Of a DNA stretch of 64,000 bases, positions 18,057 to 26,368 are shown in pieces. The translations under genes and the position numbers were made by a program. Source of the stretch: Salinispora vitiensis (GTDB lineage Bacteria > Actinomycetota > Actinomycetes > Mycobacteriales > Micromonosporaceae); contig NZ_KB900388.1 in assembly GCF_000378825.1 (NCBI RefSeq), positions 2,120,501 through 2,184,500 on the forward strand, read 5' to 3'. The notes below the pieces were generated by a model that had not been told where the DNA came from, did not search any database, and was given only the letters and a program-made list of their open reading frames with translations. The stretch's first letter is position 1. Every line of letters begins with the position of its first letter.

Positions 18057-18082
18057 TCCCGTACCACCGCCGGGGGGCTGGT

Positions 18083-18088
18083 TAGGCT
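18083..18088 (+). promoter_or_regulatory. -10 element of a leaderless promoter
   Basis: TAGGCT ends 8 nt before the GTG at 18097. Confidence 0.55.
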
Positions 18089-18096
18089 CGATTGTT

Positions 18097-19029
18097 GTGA
18101 TCACCGACGAGGTACTCCGTCCGCCCGCGCTGCGTCCGGGCGACACCGTACTCCTGGTGTCGCCGTCCGGACCCACCCGGCCGGAGCGGGTCGCCCGTGG
18201 CATCGAGTTGCTGACCAGTTGGGGTCTGCGGCCGGTGCCGGCCCCCAACGCGTACGCCCGCCGGGGCTACCTCGCCGGCGCGGACGAGTTGCGGGCGGCG
18301 GACCTGAACGCCGCGTTCGCCGACCCCGCCGTGCGGGGGATCATCTGCACCCGGGGCGGGTACGGTGCGCAGCGCATGGTGGACGCGATCGACATGGCAG
18401 CCGTACGCCGGGATCCGAAGGTGGTGGCCGGCTTCTCCGACATCACCGCCCTCCAGTTCGCGCTCTGGCGGGGGGCCCGGTTGGCCGGGCTACACGGTCC
18501 CGGCGCGGCCTGGCGGGACGAACGGACGGCGTTGAGCTCCGCGCAGTCACTGCACGCCGCGCTGACCACCACCGAACCGGTGATGGTGGCCGCCCGGGAG
18601 GACGAGGAGACCTTCGGCGTCCGGGTCCCGGGCCGGGCCAGCGGCCGGCTGCTCGGTGGCAACCTCTGCCTGATCTCCGCGTCGATCGGCACGGTGGACC
18701 TGCCGGACCTGACCGGGGCGGTGCTGCTGCTCGAGGAGGTACAGGAGCCCCCCTACAAGATCGACCGGATGCTCACCCAGCTTCGCCGGGCCGGGGTGCT
18801 GGCCGGGCTGGCCGCGGTGGCGGTCGGGCAGTTCACCGACTGCGCCGACGGGTGGCCGGTGGACGTCGCCGATGTGCTCACCGACCGGCTGGGGGACCTC
18901 GGTGTCCCCGTACTCGGCGGGTTGCCGATCGGGCACGGGGTGGGCCAGCTCACCGTTCCGGTCGGCACCGAGGCGGTGCTGGACGCGGACGCCGGCACGC
19001 TCACCGTCGCCCCGGCTGTCCGCGGCTGA
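18097..19029 (+). CDS. LD-carboxypeptidase, peptidase family S66
   Basis: A 310-residue S66 peptidase (LdcA/MccF fold), which removes the terminal D-Ala from L,D-bonded muropeptide tetrapeptides or similar peptides. The family motifs are ordered as expected: GDTVLLVSPSGP at the start, ICTRGGYGAQRMVD, then GFSDITALQFAL with the nucleophile Ser. LEEVQEPPYKIDRML carries the catalytic Glu, and GLPIGHGVGQLTVPVG carries the catalytic His. There is no signal peptide, in line with a cytoplasmic recycling enzyme. The GTG at 18097 has TAGGCT 8 nt upstream. It diverges from the glnE operon. Confidence 0.92.
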   Translation: MITDEVLRPPALRPGDTVLLVSPSGPTRPERVARGIELLTSWGLRPVPAPNAYARRGYLAGADELRAADLNAAFADPAVRGIICTRGGYGAQRMVDAIDMAAVRRDPKVVAGFSDITALQFALWRGARLAGLHGPGAAWRDERTALSSAQSLHAALTTTEPVMVAAREDEETFGVRVPGRASGRLLGGNLCLISASIGTVDLPDLTGAVLLLEEVQEPPYKIDRMLTQLRRAGVLAGLAAVAVGQFTDCADGWPVDVADVLTDRLGDLGVPVLGGLPIGHGVGQLTVPVGTEAVLDADAGTLTVAPAVRG

Positions 19030-19209
19030 CCCGGCTGTCCATCGCCCCGGCTGTCCACGGCTCGCCCTGCCGCAGCAGTGGGTGGTTCACCGGCCACCCG
19101 GGCAGTCGCTCAGATTGTCAGCGGACACATAGCTTCGCCACGGTGTTCCTCCAGCCGACGCGGTCACTGTCGGTCACGTACCGCATCACCGACGAGTTGG
19201 AGGATCCCC

Positions 19210-19683
19210 ATGTCCCGCACGATTCGTAGGAAGCACCTGCTGGCCGGGCTCGCCGCAGCCGGCGTGCTCGGCGTCGGCGTGGCCGCACCGGCCATGGCCG
19301 TTGCCAACACCTCGCCCGCCCCGAGCGCCAGCACCGACGCCGACGCCGAGATGGGCGCAGCCAGGGAGCAGCAGCGCTCCGACCGGCAGGCCGCGTTCGC
19401 CGAGGCGCTCGCGGAGAAGCTCGGCGTGGACGGGAACGAGGCAACCACGGCGCTGGAGGAGCTGCACGAACAGCGGGCGGCCGACCGGCCCGAGCTGGGC
19501 GAGCGCCCGGACGCCGCGGACCGGCAGGAGGCGCTCGCGCAGCGCCTGGCCCAGGCGGTCGAGGACGGCACGCTCACCCAGGAGCAGGCCGACGCGATCA
19601 CCGCGGCGGCCGAGGCCGGCATCCTCCGGGGCCCAAGCGGGCACGACGGACCGGGCGGGCACGACGGCTCCGTGGATAAGTAG
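19210..19683 (+). CDS. small secreted acidic helical protein
   Basis: 157 residues. A clear signal peptide (MSRTIRRKHLLAGLAAAGVLGVG...PAMAVA) has a predicted cleavage near residue 31. The mature part is rich in Ala, Glu, Asp and Gln, and contains two helical units (FAEALAEKLGVDGNEATTALEEL and LAQRLAQAVEDGTLTQEQADAITAA) separated by a charged linker. It ends with a Gly/His/Asp tail. Similar two-unit secreted proteins are common in actinomycetes, but I know no function. ATG at 19210 is preceded by GGAGGA. A strong terminator follows. Confidence 0.82.
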   Translation: MSRTIRRKHLLAGLAAAGVLGVGVAAPAMAVANTSPAPSASTDADAEMGAAREQQRSDRQAAFAEALAEKLGVDGNEATTALEELHEQRAADRPELGERPDAADRQEALAQRLAQAVEDGTLTQEQADAITAAAEAGILRGPSGHDGPGGHDGSVDK

Positions 19684-19709
19684 TTCACCCCGCCCCGACG
19701 GCGGATTTC

Positions 19710-19745
19710 AAAGGCGGCGCGCCGGTAGCCTGGCGCGCCGCCTTT
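19710..19745. terminator. strong terminator hairpin
   Basis: AAAGGCGGCGCGCC pairs perfectly with GGCGCGCCGCCTTT over 14 bp with an 8-nt loop. The A and T ends make it usable in both directions, for the secreted protein gene and the opposing glutamine synthetase gene. Confidence 0.85.
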
Positions 19746-19814
19746 CGCTGGCTTGGGCTACGGCACCTCGCCCGCACCGCGGTCCTCGTCGAGCCCCGGT
19801 CGGACCAGGGTCAA

Positions 19815-19834
19815 CCGGCCGGCACGCCGGCCGG
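19815..19834 (-). terminator. short hairpin after the second glutamine synthetase
   Basis: CCGGCCGGC pairs with GCCGGCCGG across two bases, about 30 nt beyond the stop of the minus-strand gene. Confidence 0.45.
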
Positions 19835-19866
19835 CGCCAGGAGCAGGGCCGGCCGGGGCCGGAAGA

Positions 19867-21216
19867 TCAGAGCGAGAGGTAGTGCTGCCGCTCGTACGGC
19901 GTGACCTCGCGGCGGTACTGCTCCCACTCGGACCGCTTGTTGCGCAGGAAGAAGTCGAAGACGTGCTCGCCCAGCACCTCGGCGACCAGTTCCGAGCCGG
20001 CCATCACGTCGATGGCCTCGGCGAGGTTCTCCGGCAGCGGCTCGTACCCCATCGCCCGGCGCTCGGCGCTGGTCAGCGACCACACGTCGTCCTCGGCGCC
20101 CGGCGGCAGCTCGTACCCCTCCTCGATGCCCTTGAGGCCGGCGCCGAGCATGACCGCGAAGGCCAGGTACGGGTTGGTCGCCGAGTCGGGCGATCGGACC
20201 TCGACCCGGGCCGAGTTCGGTTTGCCGTACGCCGGGACCCGGACCAGCGCGGAGCGGTTCAGGTGCCCCCAGCAGACGTACGCGGGGCTCTCGGTGACCC
20301 GGTTCGGCAGGGCCTGCGGGAAGAGCCGTTTGAACGAGTTGACCCACTGGTTGGTGACCGCCGTGTACTCCCGGGCGTGCACCAGCAGACCGGCGATGAA
20401 CGCGCGGGCGACCTTGGAGAGCTTCATCGGGTCACCGGCGTCGTGGAACGCGTTGCGCTCCCCCTCGAACAGCGAGAGGTGGGTGTGCATGCCACTGCCC
20501 GGCTGGTCGGTGAAGGGCTTCGGCATGAAGGTGGCCTGCACGCCGGTGGAGAGCGCCACCTCCTTGACCACGTGCCGGAAGGTCATGATGTTGTCGGCGG
20601 TGTTGAGGGCGTCGGCGTAGCGCAGGTCGATCTCCTGCTGGCCGGGGGCGACCTCGTGGTGGCTGAACTCGACGGAGATTCCGATCCGTTCCAGCGCGAG
20701 TACCGCCTGTCGGCGGAAGTCCCGGGCGACCGCATGGGTGGTGTGCTCGAAGTAGCCGCCGGTGTCGACCGGGGTCGGCACCGACCCGTCGGGCGCCCCG
20801 TCCTCCAGCAGGTAGAACTCAATCTCTGGATGGGTGTAGTAGGTGAAGCCCTTCTCCGCTGCCCGGGACAGCGCCCGACGCAGCACGTGACGCGGGTCGG
20901 CCCAGGACGGGCTGCCGTCGGGGAGCAGGATGTCGCAGAACATCCGGGCGCTCTCGCCGCTGACCCCGCCCTCGAAGGGGAAGACCTGGAAGGTGGTCGG
21001 GTCCGGCATCGCCACCATGTCAGATTCGACGACCCGGGCGAAGCCCTCGATGGCCGAACCGTCGAACCCGATGCCCTCCTCGAAGGCGGACTCCAGCTCC
21101 GCGGGGGCCACCGACACGCTCTTCAGCGTGCCCAGCACGTCGGTGAACCACAGCCGGACGAACCGGATGTCCCGCTCTTCCAGCGTACGGAGGACAAACT
21201 CCTGCTGACGGTCCAC
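19867..21216 (-). CDS. glnA2: GlnA2-type glutamine synthetase-like ligase
   Basis: A 449-residue member of the glutamine synthetase family, close to actinobacterial GlnA2. It keeps the core motifs DGSAIEGFARV, EIEFYLLEDG, MHTHLSLFEG and HLNRSALVRVP. The place of the adenylylation loop reads EDDVWSLTSAERRAMGYEPLP, with Trp instead of Tyr and no NLYDLPPEE. It should therefore not be controlled by GlnE. Streptomyces GlnA2 has been linked to gamma-glutamylation of polyamines, so the substrate need not be ammonia. I choose GTG at 21216, giving VDRQQEFVLRTLEERD like its relatives, with AAGGGG 5 nt upstream; a GTG two codons earlier is possible. It diverges from nadE. Confidence 0.93.
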   Translation of the reverse strand: MDRQQEFVLRTLEERDIRFVRLWFTDVLGTLKSVSVAPAELESAFEEGIGFDGSAIEGFARVVESDMVAMPDPTTFQVFPFEGGVSGESARMFCDILLPDGSPSWADPRHVLRRALSRAAEKGFTYYTHPEIEFYLLEDGAPDGSVPTPVDTGGYFEHTTHAVARDFRRQAVLALERIGISVEFSHHEVAPGQQEIDLRYADALNTADNIMTFRHVVKEVALSTGVQATFMPKPFTDQPGSGMHTHLSLFEGERNAFHDAGDPMKLSKVARAFIAGLLVHAREYTAVTNQWVNSFKRLFPQALPNRVTESPAYVCWGHLNRSALVRVPAYGKPNSARVEVRSPDSATNPYLAFAVMLGAGLKGIEEGYELPPGAEDDVWSLTSAERRAMGYEPLPENLAEAIDVMAGSELVAEVLGEHVFDFFLRNKRSEWEQYRREVTPYERQHYLSL

Positions 21217-21410
21217 TTCCACCCCTTACTTCCCTATTGTCCGCTTTCGGCCTACGAACGACCCGGCCTGACCGATCAGTCTCCACCGGCCTCGTTACGC
21301 CGACGTTACGCGAGCTTCCCACGCCCGCACCGGCCTGTCCCATCCCCGCCGGGAGCCCCTCTCCCCGCACGCGCCATACCCCGCTCGGACCGCTGCGGCA
21401 AGATAGGGAC

Positions 21411-23207
21411 ATGACCACCCTGCGTCTCGCACTCTGCCAGGTCAACCCGACCGTCGGTGACCTCGTCGGCAACGCCACGAACATCCGGGAATGGGCCCGA
21501 CGCGCCGCCGACGCCGGCGCCCAACTGGTCGCCTTCCCGGAGCTGACCCTGACCGGTTACCCGGTCGAGGACCTGGTCTTCCGCCGTTCCTTCATGGAAG
21601 CGTCGAAGACGGCGCTGGGCCGGCTCGCCGCCGACCTCGCCGCCGACGGGTTGGGCGACCTGCCGGTGGTGGTCGGCTACCTGGACGCGGACGGCCCACC
21701 ACAGGTCAGCGGCGACGCCGAGCCGGGGCACGGGGCGCGTAACGCGGCAGCCCTGCTACACGGTGGGAAGACCGTGGCCACCTACTTCAAACACCACCTG
21801 CCCAACTACGGCGTCTTCGACGAGGACCGCTACTTCGTGCCGGGCGAGACGCTGTCCGTGGTGCGAGTCGGCGGGGTGGATGTCACGCTGACCATCTGTG
21901 AGGACCTGTGGCAGGTCGGGGGGCCGTTCGCCGCCGCCCGGCAGGCCGACGTCGGCCTCGTTATCAACATCAACGGCTCGCCGTACGAGCTGAAGAAGGA
22001 CGACGTCCGGCTACCGCTGGTTCGCCGTCGGGCCGCCGAGGCCAGGGCCACCATCGCGTACGTCAACATGGTCGGCGGCCAGGACGAGCTGGTGTACGAG
22101 GGCGACTCCATGATCGTGACGGCCGAGGGGGAACTACTCGCCCGGGCGCCGCAGTTCGTCGAGCACCTGCTGGTACATGACGTGGAGCTCCCCGCCGCCA
22201 CCGACGGCCCACCCGCCGACATCGAACTGGCCGACGGGATGCGGGTGCTCCACCGCCAGATTGAAACGCTGCCGGCCGCACCCACCGAAAAGTCGGCGGC
22301 CGGGGAGCTCCTCGAGCCGGCGGCCGACGAGGCGGAGGTGTGGCAGGCGCTCGTGCTGGGCCTGCGTGACTACGTCGACAAGAACCGCTTCCCCTCCGTG
22401 GTGCTCGGCCTCTCCGGCGGCATCGACTCGTCGGTCGTGGCGGCACTGGCCGTTGACGCGCTCGGTGCGGACCGGGTGGTCGGGGTGTCACTGCCGAGCC
22501 AGCACTCCTCCGAACACTCCCGGGAGGACGCGGCGGAGTTGGCCCAACGCACCGGACTGGACTACCGGATCGAGCCGATCCAGCCGATCGTGGACACGTT
22601 CCTGGCCAACCTGTCGCTCTCCGGCCTCTCGGTGGAAAATCTCCAAGCCCGGGTCCGCGGGGTGATCCTGATGGCCCTGTCGAACCAGGAGGGCCACCTG
22701 GTGCTGACCACCGGCAACAAGAGCGAGCTGGCAGTCGGCTACTCCACCCTGTACGGCGACTCGGTCGGCGGTTTCAACCCGGTCAAGGACGTCTGGAAGA
22801 CCCTGATCTGGCAGCTCGCCCGCTGGAGAAACGCCGAGGCGGTCCGCCGCGGCGAGACCCCGCCGATCCCGGAGAGCTCGATCAACAAGCCCCCGTCGGC
22901 CGAGCTGAGCCCCGGCCAGCTGGACTCCGACACCCTGCCGGAGTACGACCTGCTCGACCCGATCCTCATCGGCTACATCGACGGCGATCTAGGCCGAACC
23001 GGGTTGATCGAGGCCGGCCACGACCCGGCGCTCGTGGACCAGGTGCTGCGGATGGTGGATACCGCCGAATACAAGCGGCGCCAGTCCGCCCCCGGCACGA
23101 AAATATCGATGAAGGCGTTCGGGCGGGACCGCCGCCTACCGATCACCAACCGCTGGCGCGAGGACGGCGGAGCGGCCGAAGCCGCCGAGCGCCTCGGCGG
23201 CGAATGA
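21411..23207 (+). CDS. nadE: glutamine-dependent NAD synthetase NadE
   Basis: A 598-residue two-domain enzyme making NAD from deamido-NAD, ATP and glutamine. The N-terminal nitrilase-like glutaminase domain holds the Glu-Lys-Cys triad in AFPELTLTGYPVEDL, YFKHHLPNYGVFDE and LTICEDLWQVGG (Cys at about 163). The C-terminal synthetase has the ATP pyrophosphatase loop LGLSGGIDSSVVAAL at about 332-346 and TGNKSELAVGYSTLYGD. It is the standard long form of actinobacteria. ATG at 21411 matches the conserved MTTLRLALCQVNPTVGD start; a CAAGAT element 6 nt upstream suggests a leaderless message. An upstream in-frame extension to 21237 is rejected. Confidence 0.97.
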   Translation: MTTLRLALCQVNPTVGDLVGNATNIREWARRAADAGAQLVAFPELTLTGYPVEDLVFRRSFMEASKTALGRLAADLAADGLGDLPVVVGYLDADGPPQVSGDAEPGHGARNAAALLHGGKTVATYFKHHLPNYGVFDEDRYFVPGETLSVVRVGGVDVTLTICEDLWQVGGPFAAARQADVGLVININGSPYELKKDDVRLPLVRRRAAEARATIAYVNMVGGQDELVYEGDSMIVTAEGELLARAPQFVEHLLVHDVELPAATDGPPADIELADGMRVLHRQIETLPAAPTEKSAAGELLEPAADEAEVWQALVLGLRDYVDKNRFPSVVLGLSGGIDSSVVAALAVDALGADRVVGVSLPSQHSSEHSREDAAELAQRTGLDYRIEPIQPIVDTFLANLSLSGLSVENLQARVRGVILMALSNQEGHLVLTTGNKSELAVGYSTLYGDSVGGFNPVKDVWKTLIWQLARWRNAEAVRRGETPPIPESSINKPPSAELSPGQLDSDTLPEYDLLDPILIGYIDGDLGRTGLIEAGHDPALVDQVLRMVDTAEYKRRQSAPGTKISMKAFGRDRRLPITNRWREDGGAAEAAERLGGE

Positions 23208-23319
23208 ACGCCTCGGGGAGTGACATCCTGCACTGCCCCCTGCCGCGAATCGCCGTGCGGTGCGACGATCGCGGCAGAGCCCGGGGACCGCGTACGCGGC
23301 CTCGAGGAAGGAGAGAACC

Positions 23320-24165
23320 ATGCTGGAATCCAGCCCGGCCGAGGTGACCGCCCTTTACGGCGGACCGGCGACCCGACGGGTCCGCGCCCGTGACCTACTC
23401 GCCGCCAAGGAGCGTGGCGAGCGGTGGGCGATGCTCACCTCGTACGACCAGTACACGGCGGGGATCTTCGACGCCGCCGGCATCCCGGTGCTGCTGGTCG
23501 GTGACTCGGCCGCGAACAACGTCTACGGCTACGACACGACGCTACCGGTGACCCCCGACGAGCTGCTGCCCCTGGTCCGGGCCGTGGTCCGGGCCACCCG
23601 GCACACGCTGGTCGTCGGCGACCTGCCGTTCGGCTCCTACGAGGAGGGGCCGACCGCGGCCCTGCGCACCGCCGTACGGTTCATGAAGGAAGGCGGCTGC
23701 CACGCGGTCAAACTGGAGGGTGGCCGCCACTACGCCGAACAGATCGCCGCGATCGTTCGAGCCGGCATTCCGGTGATGGCGCACATCGGCTTCACCCCGC
23801 AACGGGAACACACCCTCGGTGGCTACCGGGTCCAGGGCCGGGGCGACACCGCCGAGGAGGTGCTCGCCGACGCCCACGCGGTCGCCGAGGCGGGGGCCTT
23901 CGCGGTGGTACTGGAGATGGTCCCGGGCGACGTGGCGAAGCGGGTAACCGCCGAGCTGACCATCCCGACCGTGGGTATCGGCGCCGGCCCGGACACCGAT
24001 GCCCAGGTGCTGGTGTGGCAGGACATGGCGGGCCTCCGTACCGGTCGGACGCCCCGCTTCGTGAAGCGCTACGCCAACCTCGCCGACACCTTGGGCGAGG
24101 CGACCCGTCGGTTCGCCGACGAGGTCCGCGACGGCGGGTTCCCCACCACCGAACACACCTTCTGA
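23320..24165 (+). CDS. panB: 3-methyl-2-oxobutanoate hydroxymethyltransferase PanB
   Basis: A 281-residue PanB that transfers a hydroxymethyl group from methylene-tetrahydrofolate to 2-oxoisovalerate, the first committed step to pantothenate and so CoA. The motifs are [41 protein letters not shown] in the TIM-barrel start, with the metal-binding Asp. [15 protein letters not shown] and [20 protein letters not shown] follow. ATG at 23320 has GAGGAAGGAG upstream; the in-frame extension to 23260 is not conserved. A perfect hairpin follows. No panC or panD neighbours are seen. Confidence 0.96.
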   Translation: MLESSPAEVTALYGGPATRRVRARDLLAAKERGERWAMLTSYDQYTAGIFDAAGIPVLLVGDSAANNVYGYDTTLPVTPDELLPLVRAVVRATRHTLVVGDLPFGSYEEGPTAALRTAVRFMKEGGCHAVKLEGGRHYAEQIAAIVRAGIPVMAHIGFTPQREHTLGGYRVQGRGDTAEEVLADAHAVAEAGAFAVVLEMVPGDVAKRVTAELTIPTVGIGAGPDTDAQVLVWQDMAGLRTGRTPRFVKRYANLADTLGEATRRFADEVRDGGFPTTEHTF

Positions 24166-24175
24166 CGGGGTTTGG

Positions 24176-24203
24176 CGGTGGCCCGGCCAACACCGGGCCA
24201 CCG
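24176..24203 (+). terminator. panB terminator hairpin
   Basis: CGGTGGCCCGG (24176-24186) pairs with CCGGGCCACCG (24193-24203) across CCAACA, 10 nt after the stop. Confidence 0.75.
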
Positions 24204-24230
24204 TCAACCAGCCACTCCGGACGAAACACG

Positions 24231-24236
24231 TAAGAT
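24231..24236 (+). promoter_or_regulatory. -10 element of a leaderless promoter
   Basis: TAAGAT ends 6 nt before the GTG at 24243. Confidence 0.55.
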
Positions 24237-24242
24237 CATCGC

Positions 24243-24728
24243 GTGCTGAAAACACGTCTCTTCCGGGTCCTGCTGATCCCGACCGCCGTCCTCGCCCTCA
24301 CCGCCTGCGGCGGCGGAGACGACTCGGAGCCGGCCGCCTCCGAGTCGAACTCCCCCTCGGCGGCTTCCTCCTCGGCCCCAGCCGCAGCTGCGGCCAAGAG
24401 CGATGAGGAGGTCTGCGCAGCGTTCAAGGAAAACCAGGAGCAATTCCAAGAGACCTTCATGGCGACTATGACGGAGTCCCTCACGGCGACCGAGGAAGAA
24501 ATGGAAGACGCGATCGGTAAGCTCATGACCGAAATGGCGACGGGGGTCACCGAGATCGCCGCTACCGGCAACGCCGACAGCGAGGTTACCGCCGCCCTGG
24601 AGGCACTGAGCATGGAGGCCGAGAAGACGGCCGCCAACCTGGACAGCGCGGATGACGTCGCCTTCGAGGCGGCCGGCGAAGCCGCCGTCGCGGCTTGCCA
24701 GAAGGTTGGCGTAGAGATCAATTTCTGA
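24243..24728 (+). CDS. putative lipoprotein, paralogue A
   Basis: 161 residues with a lipoprotein signal (LLIPTAVLALTAC, lipobox LTAC, lipidated Cys at about 21). A low-complexity Gly/Asp/Ser/Ala linker to residue 55 is followed by a helical acidic domain. That domain has one Cys near its start (EEVCAAF) and one near its end (AVAACQKVGVEI), which could form a disulphide outside the cell. It shares AATGNADSEV and the whole plan with the next lipoprotein, so the two are tandem duplicates. The base composition is a little lower in GC than the neighbours. No known domain recognised. Confidence 0.85.
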   Translation: MLKTRLFRVLLIPTAVLALTACGGGDDSEPAASESNSPSAASSSAPAAAAAKSDEEVCAAFKENQEQFQETFMATMTESLTATEEEMEDAIGKLMTEMATGVTEIAATGNADSEVTAALEALSMEAEKTAANLDSADDVAFEAAGEAAVAACQKVGVEINF

Positions 24729-24779
24729 TCGCGATCTCATCGGCAGGCCGGACAGCCCCGGCTGGCCAGGATGCCGCTC

Positions 24780-24811
24780 GTGCGCTCCGCCGGGATTCCG
24801 GCGGAGCGCAC
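24780..24811 (+). terminator. terminator between lipoprotein paralogues
   Basis: GTGCGCTCCGCCGG pairs perfectly with CCGGCGGAGCGCAC over 14 bp with a GATT loop. It separates the two duplicated genes into two transcription units. Confidence 0.75.
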
Positions 24812-24946
24812 ACTCATCGCACAGGTCCGCCCACCACCCGGCGACAGCAGCGCCTCGTGATCCGCTTGAGCCCCGGAGCGGCCCGGGCAGCAGGCTCCCA
24901 CCCGGGGCTCACCGCCCGACGGGTCTCCAATAGCGATCAATCCGAG

Positions 24947-24952
24947 TAACAT
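24947..24952 (+). promoter_or_regulatory. -10 element of a leaderless promoter
   Basis: TAACAT ends 8 nt before the GTG at 24961. Confidence 0.5.
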
Positions 24953-24960
24953 TCCCTTTC

Positions 24961-25446
24961 GTGCGTAAAACAACTCTCTTCCAGGCTCTGCTGATCCCCG
25001 CCGCTGTCCTTGCCCTCACCGCTTGCGGCGGGGACGACCCGGAGCCGACGGCATCCGGGACACCGACGACCGACCCCACGACGGCCTCCTCCTCCGCGCC
25101 ACCCGCGGCTGCCGCCGGCAAGGGCGACAAGGAACTCTGCGAAGCCGCCAACAAGGCCAATATGGAGCTCCGGCAAACCCTGCTGGACGCCGTCTCCGAC
25201 GGCAAGGAGCCGGATCCGGAGCTGTACCAGGAGATCTTCACCGGGTTGGCGACCGAGTTCGGCGCCATTGCCGCCACCGGAAACGCCGACAGCGAGGTTG
25301 CCGCCGCGCTGGCCGCGTACAGCGAGGAGGCCGGCAAGGCAGCTGCCGCCGGGAGCCCGGAAGCCGCCGACAACCCCGCCTTCCTCGAGGCCACCGACGC
25401 GGCCTTCGCGGCATGCGAGGCGGTCGGGGTTTCGCTCGACCTCTGA
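24961..25446 (+). CDS. putative lipoprotein, paralogue B
   Basis: 161 residues, the same length and plan as the preceding lipoprotein. It has a signal with lipobox LTAC (LLIPAAVLALTACGGDD), a Thr/Ser/Pro/Ala linker, and a helical domain with paired Cys (KELCEAA and AFAACEAVGVSLDL) and the shared AATGNADSEVAAAL. The two proteins diverge most in the linker and in the central helix. Each gene has its own leaderless-type promoter signal and terminator, so they may be expressed under different conditions. Membrane-anchored on the outer face; function unknown. Confidence 0.85.
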   Translation: MRKTTLFQALLIPAAVLALTACGGDDPEPTASGTPTTDPTTASSSAPPAAAAGKGDKELCEAANKANMELRQTLLDAVSDGKEPDPELYQEIFTGLATEFGAIAATGNADSEVAAALAAYSEEAGKAAAAGSPEAADNPAFLEATDAAFAACEAVGVSLDL

Positions 25447-25510
25447 CCCGCACGGCCGCTTGGGCTAGCCGACGAACGTCTGCCGGCTAGCTGTGGCCCG
25501 GTAGGACAAT

Positions 25511-25544
25511 GGTGCGGCCCGCTGGAAACCCAGCGGGCCGCACC
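25511..25544. terminator. terminator hairpin after lipoprotein B
   Basis: A 15-bp perfect stem, GGTGCGGCCCGCTGG with CCAGCGGGCCGCACC, loop AAAC, followed by CGTTTC. Confidence 0.8.
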
Positions 25545-25560
25545 CGTTTCGCCCCACCTC

Positions 25561-25592
25561 CGAACGCCGCCCCGATGAAGGGGGTGCGTTCG
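25561..25592 (-). terminator. hairpin after the F420 reductase gene
   Basis: CGAACGC (25561-25567) and CCCC pair with GGGG and GCGTTCG (25586-25592). It lies 12 nt beyond the stop of the minus-strand gene. Confidence 0.5.
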
Positions 25593-25604
25593 GACCCACC
25601 ACCT

Positions 25605-26303
25605 TCAGAGGTCGGTGACCCGGATCCCGGCGTGGGCCTTGTAGCGCTTGTTGATGGCGATCAAGTTCGCCGTGAAAGCCTCGATCTGGTGGGCGTTCCG
25701 CAGGCGACCGGCGTAGATGCCACGCATGCCGGGGATCCGGGCCGCGAGGGCACCGACGATGCCGGCCAGTTCCCGCTCCTCGGTGCAGATCAGCACGTCC
25801 AGCTCGATCCGATCGATCTGCGGATCGGCCAGCAACGGGGCGCTGACGTGGTTGAACGCCGCGCACACCCGGGACTGCGGCAACAGCGCGGCGGCCTGCT
25901 GGACGGCGCTGCCCTCCGCCACGGTGAGGGCGTACGGGCCCTGCTTGTCGAAGCCAAGCGGGTTGACGCAGTCGATCACGATCTTGCCTGCGAGGGGCTC
26001 GGCGAGCGCGCCGACGATGCTCGCGTGGCCATCCCACGGCACCGCGATTACCACCACATCGCTACGCCGGGCGACCTCCTCGTTGGCGGCCCCGGTGACG
26101 CTCGCGCCGGCGGGCACCCCGGGCAGGGCGGCGATCTCCGCAGCGGACTGGGCAGCGCGCTCGGCCGAGCGGGAACCGATCAGCACGGTCTGGCCGGCAC
26201 GGGCGAACCGGTAGGCGAGACCACGCCCCTGGTCGCCCGTGCCGCCGACGATACCGACAGTTAGCCCGGAGACATCGGGTAGATTGCTCGCGTCGTAAGC
26301 CAT
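25605..26303 (-). CDS. npdG: NADPH-dependent F420 reductase
   Basis: A 232-residue protein of the NpdG/Fno family, which moves hydride between NADPH and the deazaflavin coenzyme F420 in the cytoplasm. The Rossmann motif VGIVGGTGDQGRGLAYRFARAG and the phosphate-contacting SRSAERA identify it, and later come VVIAVPWDGHASIV, CVNPLGFDKQGPYAL and CAAFNHVSA. The family is typical of F420-using actinomycetes. ATG at 26303 begins 13 residues before the Rossmann strand; GAGGAT lies 6 nt upstream and could be a -10 or a ribosome binding site. A longer in-frame start at 26393 overlaps the AraC gene. The AraC-type gene ends 65 bp upstream and may share its transcript. Confidence 0.93.
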   Translation of the reverse strand: MAYDASNLPDVSGLTVGIVGGTGDQGRGLAYRFARAGQTVLIGSRSAERAAQSAAEIAALPGVPAGASVTGAANEEVARRSDVVVIAVPWDGHASIVGALAEPLAGKIVIDCVNPLGFDKQGPYALTVAEGSAVQQAAALLPQSRVCAAFNHVSAPLLADPQIDRIELDVLICTEERELAGIVGALAARIPGMRGIYAGRLRNAHQIEAFTANLIAINKRYKAHAGIRVTDL

Positions 26304-26368
26304 GCGAACATCCTCGCAAACCGCCGATGCACGAGCAGCAGTCGATGCTGTGACAATCCCCGCTGGGG

